Assembly: GCF_001427225.1 (NCBI RefSeq)
Contig: NZ_LMFH01000007.1
Location: forward strand, 285,827-349,826
Reading direction: 5' to 3'
Length of the DNA: 64,000 nucleotides
Source of the DNA: Lysobacter sp. Root494
Lineage (GTDB): Bacteria > Pseudomonadota > Gammaproteobacteria > Xanthomonadales > Xanthomonadaceae
Positions 26,907-34,943 of this stretch are shown piece after piece (the first letter of the stretch is position 1; the number at the start of each line of letters is the position of its first letter). The position numbers and the translations under genes are program-made. Under the pieces are notes generated by a model. It worked only from the letters and a program-made list of their open reading frames with translations, made no database searches and was not told where the DNA came from.

Positions 26907-27389
26907 CTAAAGCGTAACCACGGGCATCGGTGCATCGCGATCCGGATGCACCGACCACAATCCGGCGAGCGTGTGCGTGGTTCCCGGCACGACCACTTCC
27001 GGCGCGATGTCCGCCAATGGCTTCAGCACGAACGCATGCTTCAGCTCCGCGCGCGGGATCTGCAGGTGGCATTCGCCTTCGAGCACCAGGTCGTCGAACA
27101 ACACGATGTCGATGTCGAGCGTACGGTCGCCGTAACGCGGGCCGCTGCGATCGCGACCGTGCGCGTCTTCGAGCGCATGCAGCCAGTCGTTCAATGCAAA
27201 CGGATCGAGGGTGGTATCGATGATCGCTGCGGCATTGAGGAAATCGCCGCCGTCGAAGCCGACCGCCCGCGTGCGATACACCGGCGACAGCACGACTTCG
27301 CCGAAGTGCTTGCGCAGCGCGGCGATCGCGGCGCGCAGGTGCCGTTCGGGTTCGCGGTTGCTGCCGAGACTGAGGTAGGCCTTGCTCAT
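26907..27389 (-). CDS. folK: 2-amino-4-hydroxy-6-hydroxymethyldihydropteridine pyrophosphokinase
   Basis: This 160-residue enzyme transfers pyrophosphate from ATP to the pterin precursor of folate. The family N-terminus AYLSLGSNRE is present, and GPRYGDRTLDIDIVLF (about 84-99) carries the catalytic and Mg-binding residues; IPRAELKHAFVLKPLADIAP follows. It is the last gene of a tsaD-folB-folK group on the minus strand. Confidence 0.95.
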   Translation of the reverse strand: MSKAYLSLGSNREPERHLRAAIAALRKHFGEVVLSPVYRTRAVGFDGGDFLNAAAIIDTTLDPFALNDWLHALEDAHGRDRSGPRYGDRTLDIDIVLFDDLVLEGECHLQIPRAELKHAFVLKPLADIAPEVVVPGTTHTLAGLWSVHPDRDAPMPVVTL

Positions 27390-27443
27390 GCCGTCATTGT
27401 GGTGTTGATGCCACCGGCGCGAAATAGCCGTTGGTACGAGCAG

Positions 27444-27797
27444 TCAGGCCTTGCTGCGCTCGATGATTACGCCGACTGCCCGCGCACCGCGCACCGCGCC
27501 GGGCTTGCTGAGCTTCAACCGCACGTGTTGCACGCCGAATTCGTCGAGGATGATCGCGGCCACGCGTTCGGCCAGCGTCTCCACCAGGCCGAACCCGGAT
27601 TGCGACACGTATTCGATCACGCGCTTGCTCACCGCCTTGTAGTTCAGCGTGTCGCCGATCGCATCGCTCGCCGCCGGAATGCGATTGTCGAAGCTCATCT
27701 CGATGTCGAACAGCAACGGCTGGCGGATGCGCCGTTCCCAGTCGTAGATGCCGATCAGCGCTTCGATCTCGAGCGCTTCGATGAAGACCTTGTCCAT
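27444..27797 (-). CDS. folB: Dihydroneopterin aldolase
   Basis: This 117-residue enzyme converts dihydroneopterin to the hydroxymethyl pterin used by FolK. Typical motifs are GIYDWERRIRQPLLFDIEM near the N-terminus, DTLNYKAVSKRVIEYV and the E-T-L-A-E-R stretch near 75, followed by LKLSKPGAVRGA with the conserved Lys. It lies between tsaD and folK on the same strand. Confidence 0.94.
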   Translation of the reverse strand: MDKVFIEALEIEALIGIYDWERRIRQPLLFDIEMSFDNRIPAASDAIGDTLNYKAVSKRVIEYVSQSGFGLVETLAERVAAIILDEFGVQHVRLKLSKPGAVRGARAVGVIIERSKA

Positions 27798-27833
27798 GCG
27801 TCCGCGGTACCTGTGGTTGAAGCGGCGCAGAAG

Positions 27834-28850
27834 CTACGCGACTTCCGGCAACGTCGCCATGTCCCAGCGTGGCGTCACCCGTACCGAAGCATCGCTGTGC
27901 TGCCCGGCCTGCAGCCGCAGCGCGCCGGCATAGGCGATCATCGCGCCGTTGTCGGTGCAGAACATCGGCCGCGGGAAGCTCACGCGGCCGCCGCGCTTCT
28001 CCGCCATCGCCTGCAGCTTCGCGCGCAGGCGCTTGTTGGCGCCCACGCCGCCGGCGATCACCAGCGTCTCGAAGCCGGTCGCGTCCAGCGCGCGCTCGCA
28101 CTTGATCGCCAGCGTGTCGACGACGGCATCCTCGAAGGCGCGGGCGATGTCGGCTCGGGTCTGCGCCGAGCGATCGCTGTCGCGCCAGGCCAGCAGCACC
28201 TGCGTCTTCAGTCCGCTGAAGCTGAAATCGAGCCCGGGCCGGTCGGTCATCGGCCGCGCGAACCTGAAGATGCCGGGGCGCCCCTGTTCGGCGAGCGCCG
28301 CCAGCTGCGGGCCGCCCGGATACGGCAGGTCCATCATCTTGGCGGTCTTGTCGAAGGCCTCGCCCGCGGCGTCGTCCAGCGTCTCGCCCAGCAGGCGGTA
28401 ACGGCCGATGGCCTCGACCGCGACCAGCTGGGTGTGGCCGCCCGACACGAGCAGGGCGACGAAGGGTGGCTGCGTGCTCGCGTCCTCCATCAGCGGGGCG
28501 AGCAAGTGGCCTTCCATGTGGTGGACGCCGATCGCCGGGACATCGAGGGCCCAGGCCAGCGAACGCGCCACGCCCGCACCCACCAGCAGCGCGCCGACCA
28601 GCCCCGGACCCGCGGTGTAGGCCACGCCGTCGATGTCCGCGATGGCCAGGCCGGCTTCGTCCAGGGTCTGCCGGATCAGCGGGAGCAGCTTGCGGACGTG
28701 GTCGCGGCTGGCCAGTTCCGGCACCACTCCGCCGTATTCGGCGTGCAGGGCGATCTGGCTATAGATCGCGTGGGCAAGCAGGCCTTCGCCGGTGCCGAAG
28801 ACGGCGACACCGGTTTCGTCGCAACTGGTTTCGATGCCGAGGACGTTCAT
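27834..28850 (-). CDS. tsaD: tRNA N6-adenosine threonylcarbamoyltransferase TsaD
   Basis: This 338-residue ASKHA-fold protein transfers threonylcarbamoyl to A37 of ANN-decoding tRNAs together with TsaB and TsaE. The N-terminus [14 protein letters not shown] is diagnostic; [11 protein letters not shown] carries the metal-binding histidines near 110, SGGHTQL follows near 135, and [10 protein letters not shown] near 270 is in place. The start at 28850 matches the E. coli length; a further in-frame ATG upstream adds ten residues. It is divergent from rpsU. Confidence 0.96.
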   Translation of the reverse strand: MNVLGIETSCDETGVAVFGTGEGLLAHAIYSQIALHAEYGGVVPELASRDHVRKLLPLIRQTLDEAGLAIADIDGVAYTAGPGLVGALLVGAGVARSLAWALDVPAIGVHHMEGHLLAPLMEDASTQPPFVALLVSGGHTQLVAVEAIGRYRLLGETLDDAAGEAFDKTAKMMDLPYPGGPQLAALAEQGRPGIFRFARPMTDRPGLDFSFSGLKTQVLLAWRDSDRSAQTRADIARAFEDAVVDTLAIKCERALDATGFETLVIAGGVGANKRLRAKLQAMAEKRGGRVSFPRPMFCTDNGAMIAYAGALRLQAGQHSDASVRVTPRWDMATLPEVA

Positions 28851-28902
28851 GGGCCTGGATATGGGGCGGATGCGGGACAATTGCAGCCCGCGCGACAGGT
28901 GG

Positions 28903-28932
28903 TTGCACGTAGCGGGACAGGGCCGCTATCAT
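28903..28932 (+). promoter_or_regulatory. Sigma-70-type promoter of rpsU
   Basis: TTGCAC (28903-28908) and TATCAT (28927-28932) are separated by 18 bases, 49 bases before the rpsU ATG. This is the best sigma-70-like promoter in the window and fits a ribosomal protein gene. Confidence 0.7.
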
Positions 28933-28980
28933 ACGCGGCTCTCCCGGTCCTACCGGGCCGGTCCACCAACGAGATTACGT

Positions 28981-29196
28981 ATGCCCAGCGTCAAAGTCCG
29001 CGAAAACGAGCCCTTCGAGTTTGCGCTCCGCCGCTTCAAGCGCACCTGCGAAAAGGCCGGCGTCCTGGCCGAGACCCGCAAGCGCGAGTTCTACGAGAAG
29101 CCGACGCAGGAACGCAAGCGCAAGGCTGCCGCTGCGGTGAAGCGTCAAGCGCGCCGCAGCTCGCGCGACGTCACCAAGCGTCAGCGCCTGTACTGA
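28981..29196 (+). CDS. rpsU: 30S ribosomal protein S21
   Basis: This 71-residue, Lys/Arg-rich protein begins [18 protein letters not shown] and contains [10 protein letters not shown] and the basic tail of S21, which helps 30S subunits base-pair with mRNA leaders. Length is normal. It heads the rpsU-yqeY-dnaG block; a terminator-like hairpin follows, so rpsU can be made in excess over downstream genes. Confidence 0.97.
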   Translation: MPSVKVRENEPFEFALRRFKRTCEKAGVLAETRKREFYEKPTQERKRKAAAAVKRQARRSSRDVTKRQRLY

Positions 29197-29233
29197 TCGT
29201 CCGGCGGGCCAAGCCCGCTGACGTTCATGGCAG

Positions 29234-29268
29234 AAGCCGGCCGCGCACCAGCGCCGCCGGCTTTTTGC
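29234..29268 (+). terminator. Terminator between rpsU and yqeY
   Basis: An 8-bp stem (29234-29241 with 29256-29263) with a 14-base GC-rich loop is followed by TTT and then GCATTTC. It lies about 40 bases after rpsU. In related operons a partial terminator here lets some transcripts continue to dnaG; whether this one leaks is not visible. Confidence 0.6.
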
Positions 29269-29341
29269 ATTTCTGGCATTCGGGAATGGGCACCGGTTTC
29301 CGGTCCGCTTTCCCCGCCCTTCCTTGATTCAGGAGCATTCC

Positions 29342-29788
29342 ATGTCCCTCAAGCAACGCCTCACCGACGACATGAAGGCCGCCATGAAGAGCGGCGACAA
29401 GGACAGCCTGGGCGTGATCCGCCTGATCAACGCCGCGATCAAGCAGCGCGAAGTCGACGAGCGCATCGAGCTGGACGACGCCGGCGTCATCGCCGTGCTG
29501 GAGAAGGCGGTCAAGCAGCGCAAGGACTCGATCAGCCAGTACGAAGCCGCCAACCGCGAGGACCTGGCCGCGATCGAGCGCTCCGAGATGGTCGTGATCG
29601 AGCGCTACCTGCCGGAAAAGATGGGCGAAGCCGAGGTCCTGGCTGCGATCGACGCGGCCATCGCCGAGACGGGCGCCACGGGTCCCGCCGACATGGGCAA
29701 GCTGATGGGCGTGCTCAAGCCCAAGCTGGCCGGCCAGGCCGACATGGGCCAGGTGTCGGCGCTGGTGAAGCAGCGTCTTTCGAAGTAG
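29342..29788 (+). CDS. GatB/YqeY domain protein
   Basis: This 148-residue helical protein has the YqeY fold: MSLKQRLTDDMKAAMKSGDK, RYLPEKM near 88, and GPADMGKLMGVLKPKL near 118 leading to the end. The domain is related to the tail of amidotransferase subunit GatB and may bind tRNA; its cellular job is not fixed. CAGGAG lies seven bases before the ATG. It is the normal second gene of the rpsU-yqeY-dnaG group. Confidence 0.92.
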   Translation: MSLKQRLTDDMKAAMKSGDKDSLGVIRLINAAIKQREVDERIELDDAGVIAVLEKAVKQRKDSISQYEAANREDLAAIERSEMVVIERYLPEKMGEAEVLAAIDAAIAETGATGPADMGKLMGVLKPKLAGQADMGQVSALVKQRLSK

Positions 29789-29826
29789 GCCCTGCGCCGC
29801 CTTTCCGGCGGCGATGGCACCATGAC

Positions 29827-29855
29827 GAAGCCGGGCCCTGCCCGGCTTCATCATT
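29827..29855 (+). terminator. Possible terminator after yqeY
   Basis: A perfect 10-bp stem (29827-29836 with 29840-29849) with a 3-base loop is followed by ATCATT, a weak U-tract. A second GC-rich hairpin lies just upstream near 29795-29812. They may attenuate transcription into the acetyltransferase gene. Confidence 0.4.
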
Positions 29856-29873
29856 CCGGAGAGCCGCCGAACC

Positions 29874-30386
29874 ATGATCCCGACTTCCCGCCCCGGCGTG
29901 ACCTTGCGCCTCGCGACCCGCGACGACGTGCCGCTGATCCTCGACTTCATCCGCGCGCTCGCCGAGTACGAGCGCGAACCCGACGCGGTGCTCGCGACCG
30001 AATCGATGCTGGAGACCGAGCTCTTCGGCGAACGTCCCGGTGCGGAAGTGGTAATCGCCGAAGCCGACGGCCGGCCTGCCGGCTTCGCCCTGTTCTTCCA
30101 TAACTTCTCGACATGGCTGGGCCGGCGCGGCCTGTATCTCGAGGATCTGTTCGTGCGTCCGGAGTTCCGCAGCCGCGGCGTCGGCCTGGTGCTGATGACG
30201 TACCTGGCAAGGCTTGCCGTCGAACGCGGTTGCGGCCGCTTCGAGTGGTCGGTGCTGGACTGGAATACGCCGGCGATCGATTTCTATCGCTCGCTCGGTG
30301 CGATCGGCCTGGAGGAATGGACCGTGCAGCGACTCACTGGCGATGCGTTGCGGAAGCTCGCCTCCGCCTTCGACGCCTCTTCGTGA
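29874..30386 (+). CDS. GNAT-family N-acetyltransferase
   Basis: This 170-residue acetyl-CoA-dependent transferase resembles the spermidine/spermine (diamine) acetyltransferase group. It has LRLATRDDVPLILDFIRALA at the start, LYLEDLFVRPEFRSRGVG for acetyl-CoA binding near 85-102 and WNTPAIDFYRSLGA near 130. The acceptor could be a polyamine or another amine. It sits between yqeY and dnaG, an insertion in an otherwise classic gene order. Confidence 0.87.
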   Translation: MIPTSRPGVTLRLATRDDVPLILDFIRALAEYEREPDAVLATESMLETELFGERPGAEVVIAEADGRPAGFALFFHNFSTWLGRRGLYLEDLFVRPEFRSRGVGLVLMTYLARLAVERGCGRFEWSVLDWNTPAIDFYRSLGAIGLEEWTVQRLTGDALRKLASAFDASS

Positions 30387-30585
30387 GTGATCCGGCGCCG
30401 CGTCAGCACGACGTGCCTTGCAGCACGATAAGCACAGCGTGCAGGCGCAGCGCTGCACAAGGTGAGTTCCTGGATTCGTTTCCGCGGGACTGCGCCGCGA
30501 AGGCACTGGCTTACGATGTGTTCCCCGCGCCACCGCGCGCCGGCCCAGCCGGCACCCGGTTGGCGTCAATGAGATATTGAGCGGC

Positions 30586-32358
30586 ATGGCACGCATCCCT
30601 GACGCCTTCATCGACGATCTCCTCGCACGATCCGACATCGTGGAGATCATCGGTGCGCGCGTGCCGCTGAAGCGGCAGGGCAAGGAGTATTCCGCGCGCT
30701 GCCCGTTCCACGACGAGCGTTCGCCGTCGTTCACCGTATCGCCGACCAAGCAGTTCTACCACTGCTTCGGCTGCGGCGCGCACGGCACCGCGATCTCGTT
30801 CCTGATGAATTACGACCGGCTCGAATTCGTCGATGCCGTCGAGGAACTCGCCAAGCGCGTCGGCATGGAGATCCCGCGCGACACGCTGCAGCGCAACGTC
30901 AATCCGGAAACCAACGATCTCTACAGCGCGGTCGAAGCCGCGGCGAAGTTCTTCCGCAAGCAGCTCGGCGCGAGTGCGAAGGCGCAGGCCTACCTCGATG
31001 GCCGCGACGTCAGCGAAGCGATCCGCGAACAGTTCATGGTCGGCTACGCACCCGACGGCTTCAACGCGCTGAAGGATGCGCTGGGCACCGACGAGCGCCG
31101 GATGAAGCTGCTCGAACGCGCCGGCCTGTTTTCGAAGAACGAACGCGGCCACGTCTACGACAAGTTCCGCGACCGGGTGATGTTCCCGATCTTCGACCGG
31201 CGCGGCCGCGTGATCGCATTCGGCGGGCGCGTGCTCGACAAGGATGATGGGCCGAAGTACCTCAATTCGCCCGAAACACCGCTGTTCCACAAGGGCCGCG
31301 AACTCTACGGCCTGTGGCAGGTGCGCCAGGCGCACAACAAGATCGAGCGGCTGATCGTCGTCGAGGGCTACATGGACGTGGTCGCGCTGTTCCAGCACGG
31401 CGTGACGCAGGCCGTCGCCACGCTTGGCACCGCGACGACGCCGGACCACGCCGAACTGCTGTTCCGCAACGCCCCTGACGTCTATTTCTGCTTCGACGGC
31501 GATCGCGCCGGCCGCGGCGCCGCGTGGAAGGCGGTGGAATCGGTGCTGCCGCGCATGAAGGATGGCCGGCAGGCGTTCTTCCTGTTCCTGCCCGAAGGCG
31601 AGGATCCCGATTCGCTGGTGCGCAAGGAAGGCCGCGATGGTTTCGAAGCGCGCCTGCATGACGCGACGCCGCTGTCGCAGTTCTTCTTCGATTCGCTGGG
31701 CACCGACGTGAACCTGGCGACGCTGGAAGGCAAGGGACGGCTGGCCGAACGCGCCAAGCCTTTCCTCGCGCAGATTCCCGATGGCGCCTTCGGCGACCTG
31801 ATGAAGCAGCGCCTCACCGAACTTACCGGAGTGGGCGCGCGCGCAAGCACGCCGGAAACGCACGTGCCCGTGCAGCGCGCGACTGCACGCCTGCACGGCG
31901 CGCAGGGCAACAAACCGTCGCTGGTGCGCACGGCGATTACCTTGCTGCTGCAGCAACCTTCGGTCGCGCTCGCGCTGCCTTCGGCGCTGCACTTCGCCTC
32001 GCTCGAGCAGCCCGGCGTCGATCTGCTGGTGGAAATGATCGAGCTTGTGCAGCAACGTCCTGATATCTCCACCGGAGCCGTGCTCGAATACTTCGCCGAT
32101 CGCGACGAAGCCGCCGCGCTCACCCGTCTGGCGATGCTGCGCGGCGTCGAATCCACCGCGGTGACGATGGCCGATTCGCGCATCCTCGACGATGCGGACC
32201 TGCAGCGGCAGACCTTCCTCGACGCGGTGTCACGGCTGGAGGCGCAAGCGGTCCAGCAGCGCATCGACGGCCTGCAGAAGCGCCTGTCTTCGCTGGTGGA
32301 AGCCGAGCGGCAGGAGTTGCGCGAACTGTTGATGCTGCACGCGCAGAGCCGGCGCTAG
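30586..32358 (+). CDS. dnaG: DNA primase
   Basis: This 590-residue primase makes RNA primers at the replication fork. The zinc-binding domain shows CPFHDERSPSF and CFGCGAHG (about residues 40-65). The RNA polymerase core includes FPIFDRRGRVIAFGGR, and the TOPRIM motifs are VVEGYMDV near 265 and FDGDRAGRGA near 305. A C-terminal helicase-binding region (about 430-590) follows. The ATG at 30586 is preferred to a TTG nine bases earlier. The rpoD gene that normally follows is missing; a minus-strand repeat-protein gene comes next. Confidence 0.95.
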   Translation: MARIPDAFIDDLLARSDIVEIIGARVPLKRQGKEYSARCPFHDERSPSFTVSPTKQFYHCFGCGAHGTAISFLMNYDRLEFVDAVEELAKRVGMEIPRDTLQRNVNPETNDLYSAVEAAAKFFRKQLGASAKAQAYLDGRDVSEAIREQFMVGYAPDGFNALKDALGTDERRMKLLERAGLFSKNERGHVYDKFRDRVMFPIFDRRGRVIAFGGRVLDKDDGPKYLNSPETPLFHKGRELYGLWQVRQAHNKIERLIVVEGYMDVVALFQHGVTQAVATLGTATTPDHAELLFRNAPDVYFCFDGDRAGRGAAWKAVESVLPRMKDGRQAFFLFLPEGEDPDSLVRKEGRDGFEARLHDATPLSQFFFDSLGTDVNLATLEGKGRLAERAKPFLAQIPDGAFGDLMKQRLTELTGVGARASTPETHVPVQRATARLHGAQGNKPSLVRTAITLLLQQPSVALALPSALHFASLEQPGVDLLVEMIELVQQRPDISTGAVLEYFADRDEAAALTRLAMLRGVESTAVTMADSRILDDADLQRQTFLDAVSRLEAQAVQQRIDGLQKRLSSLVEAERQELRELLMLHAQSRR

Positions 32359-32383
32359 CCGTTGCGCTGAGACTGCAGCCTGC

Positions 32384-33727
32384 CTAGTCGGTGGCTCCAG
32401 CCACCGCCCAGGCCAGGTTTAGCGCGCTTACGGTCTGCGGCGTCGTGGAGCTCGCCGAACGCCAGATCACGTTGCCGCCGGTGCTGGCATTGCGCCACAG
32501 GATGTCGGCGCGGCCGTCGCCGTTGTAGTCACCCGAGCCCGCCACCTGCCATGCCGATGAAAGCGAAGCCAGGGTCTGCCGCGACCCCGAGCTGGCCGAA
32601 CGCCAGACCACGTTCACGCCGGTGCTGGCATTCCGCCACAGGACGTCCGCACGCCCGTCGCCGTTGTAGTCGCCGGAACCGGCCACGGTCCACGCGCTCG
32701 ACAGGGGCGTGACGGCCTGCGGCGTGCTGGAGCTCGCCGAACGCCAGATCACATTGCTGCCGGTGCTGGCATTGCGCCACAGGATGTCCGCGCGGCCATC
32801 GCCGTTGTAGTCGCCGGAACCGACTACTCGCCATGCTGACGAAAGGGAGGCCAGGGTCTGCCTCGTCGCCGAACTGGCCGACCGCCAAACCACGTTCACG
32901 CCGGTGCCGGCGTTCCTCCAGAGGATGTCCGCGCGCCCGTCACCGTTGTAGTCGCCCGAGCCGGCTACCGTCCAGGCGGTCGCCAGGGTGGATACGGCTT
33001 GCGGCGTCGTGGAGTTGGCCGAACGCCAGATCACGTTTGCGCCGGTGCTGAAATTGCGCCACAGGATGTCGGCACGGCCATCGCCGTTGTAGTCGCCGGA
33101 ACCGACCACACGCCACGCCGTGGACAGGGAGGACAAGGTCTGCCGCGTCGCCGAGTTGGCCGAACGCCAGATCACGTTCGCGCCGGTGCTGCCGTTCCGC
33201 CAGAGGATGTCCGACTTGCCATCGCCGTTGAAGTCATGCCGGACCCGCCTGGTGACCGGCGCCGGGTTGACGGTGATCCTCCCGGACATGCCGACTCCGC
33301 CAGCCGCACCGTGCGCTTCGCAGAAATAGCCGATGGTGCCGGCTGTGGGAAACACCACGGTCGCCGACCAGGCAGTCGAACTGAGATTCCCGTTTCCACC
33401 CGTTGCATCGCAGCCGTTCGCGCAGCGGAACGACGTCACCGAGCCCGGGTCGGAAACCACGTTGTGGAAGCCACCGGCATTCCGGAAGGTCACCGTGTCG
33501 CCCGCTACGATCGTGAGGGTGCTTGGCGAGAACGTAAGGGTGGAACGCGCCTCCACCACGAAGTTTGCGGCTGAAGCCGTCGCCGGAAACGACAGGCCGG
33601 CCACGGCAAACATCCAGCCAATACCCATGAATGGATGCCCCGCGCGCTTCGACGCCTTGCTACCGGTGCAGCAAGGAACGCTGTCGGCGTCAACCAGACG
33701 CGCCCGCATAGTCTCGTTCGCTCGCAT
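32384..33727 (-). CDS. Secreted cupredoxin with six FG-GAP/VCBS repeats
   Basis: This 447-residue exported protein has a long N-region and signal peptide ending TASA near residue 53. A plastocyanin-like domain (about 55-155) follows with the type I copper set His88, Cys136, His139 and Met147. Six tandem 47-residue repeats then each contain a DxNGDGxxDxLWRN calcium-binding-like motif (FG-GAP/VCBS, beta-propeller type). The start at 33727 has GGGAG six bases upstream; ATG 33628 would give a shorter signal. A single-chain copper domain plus propeller suggests an extracellular redox or adhesion role; this is inference. It is divergent from a predicted barrel protein. Confidence 0.8.
   Translation of the reverse strand: MRANETMRARLVDADSVPCCTGSKASKRAGHPFMGIGWMFAVAGLSFPATASAANFVVEARSTLTFSPSTLTIVAGDTVTFRNAGGFHNVVSDPGSVTSFRCANGCDATGGNGNLSSTAWSATVVFPTAGTIGYFCEAHGAAGGVGMSGRITVNPAPVTRRVRHDFNGDGKSDILWRNGSTGANVIWRSANSATRQTLSSLSTAWRVVGSGDYNGDGRADILWRNFSTGANVIWRSANSTTPQAVSTLATAWTVAGSGDYNGDGRADILWRNAGTGVNVVWRSASSATRQTLASLSSAWRVVGSGDYNGDGRADILWRNASTGSNVIWRSASSSTPQAVTPLSSAWTVAGSGDYNGDGRADVLWRNASTGVNVVWRSASSGSRQTLASLSSAWQVAGSGDYNGDGRADILWRNASTGGNVIWRSASSTTPQTVSALNLAWAVAGATD
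32390..33240. repeat. Six tandem 141-bp coding repeats with a two-unit pattern
   Basis: The 3' half of the cupredoxin gene is six in-frame copies of a 141-bp unit. Odd units end in a RQTL-type loop and even units in a TPQ-V-type loop, so the higher-order period is about 282 bp. Units are very similar at DNA level, which suggests recent amplification or gene conversion. Confidence 0.85.
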
Positions 33728-33944
33728 GACCCACTCCCGGTCGGTCGGCCTATGTCCTGAGCTTCGTAGGCCGTAGCCGCCCTCACAATCGGAGTAATTT
33801 TGCGCGCCGATTGGTACACCTTCTGCGAAAACCCGCTCGCTACGACAGTTCAGGCGATGAACGGTCAGCCGGCGTATGCGGCGCTCTCGCATCGCTCGGG
33901 GAGCAGGAGCATCATCGCCACGCCCCTCCGGCGAGACCGCGGAC

Positions 33945-34853
33945 ATGCCCGGACCTTCCCGCGTGCTGAAAGCGCTACTGGCCGCCTGCACCCTCTGTAT
34001 CAGTGTGGGAGCGAAGGCGCAGCCGGTGACGGGCGCCGTCGAACGATTGAGTCCCGACCGGCCCGAGGCCTGGGCGATGAACTACTTCACCGCCAGCAGC
34101 TTCATGACCGGATTCGGCGAGACCCGACCGTTGCAGCCTGGACAATGGATGGCAGCCGTCGAACTGGGCCACATCCCCCGCCTGAGCGAGGAGCAGCGGC
34201 AAGTCGGGTTTAGCGGCTTCAAGCAGGAAGACCTCAACAAGTCGCCGGTGATCGGCCGTTTGCGCGGCACGATCGGCCTGCCCGGCGGCTGGGTAGCCGA
34301 ATTGGGCTACACGCCGCCGCTGGAAATCGACAACACGCGCGCGCATGACCTGCTCGCCGCCGCGATCGGCCGACGTTTGTACGAACGCGGGGAGGTCTCC
34401 CTGTCGGCGCGTGTGTTCGGCCAGCACGGCCAGGTCGGCGGGGACATCACCTGCCCCGCCGAACTGGCCGGCATCGAAGACGTGGAACGCAATCCGTACG
34501 GCTGCCGGCGCCCGTCCGACGATCGCCTGCAATTGAACTACTACGGACTCGAACTGATGCTCGCCCGCCAGCGCGGCGCATGGCAGTGGCACGCCGGTAT
34601 CGCGGCGGTCCGCACCGAAACCGAAGTGCGAGTTGACGCCTATACCTACGGCGTCCACGATCGTTCGCGCCTGGTCGCGAAAGACGTGCTGACGGCGATC
34701 ACGGTCGGCACAACGCGCACGCTCGGCCAGCACTGGTACTGGGGCGCAGAAATACTTTACGTACCGCTGCAGGTACGCCGCGGCGAGGACCGGTCCAGCG
34801 AAAACGATCCGCTGGTCAGCGTGCGGTTGCACCTACGCTACGAAGCGGACTGA
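33945..34853 (+). CDS. Predicted outer-membrane barrel protein, unknown function
   Basis: This 302-residue protein is not recognised. Residues 1-25 look like a signal peptide (LLAACTLCISVGAKA). The rest alternates short amphipathic strands such as WVAELGYTPPLEI, GEVSLSARVFG, RLQLNYYGLELML, WHAGIAAVRTETE and HWYWGAEILYVPL. It ends in VRLHLRYEAD, which together fits a small outer-membrane beta-barrel. Two cysteines (CPAEL, YGCRR) could form a disulfide. It shares a 217-base divergent region with the cupredoxin-repeat gene, so the two may be co-regulated. Confidence 0.6.
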   Translation: MPGPSRVLKALLAACTLCISVGAKAQPVTGAVERLSPDRPEAWAMNYFTASSFMTGFGETRPLQPGQWMAAVELGHIPRLSEEQRQVGFSGFKQEDLNKSPVIGRLRGTIGLPGGWVAELGYTPPLEIDNTRAHDLLAAAIGRRLYERGEVSLSARVFGQHGQVGGDITCPAELAGIEDVERNPYGCRRPSDDRLQLNYYGLELMLARQRGAWQWHAGIAAVRTETEVRVDAYTYGVHDRSRLVAKDVLTAITVGTTRTLGQHWYWGAEILYVPLQVRRGEDRSSENDPLVSVRLHLRYEAD

Positions 34854-34943
34854 GGAAGTGTGCAGCGCCGGGCACAGTCCGCAGCCCCACATTGATCATG
34901 GCCGCGTGGTGGCAGTCGCGCTGCGCCCGCGTAGGTCTTCCCG

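Noticed and set aside
30387..30585. Small RNA or attenuator before dnaG
   Set aside because: An imperfect GC-rich inverted repeat near 30416-30463 is present, but it has no U-tract and no recognisable RNA family features.
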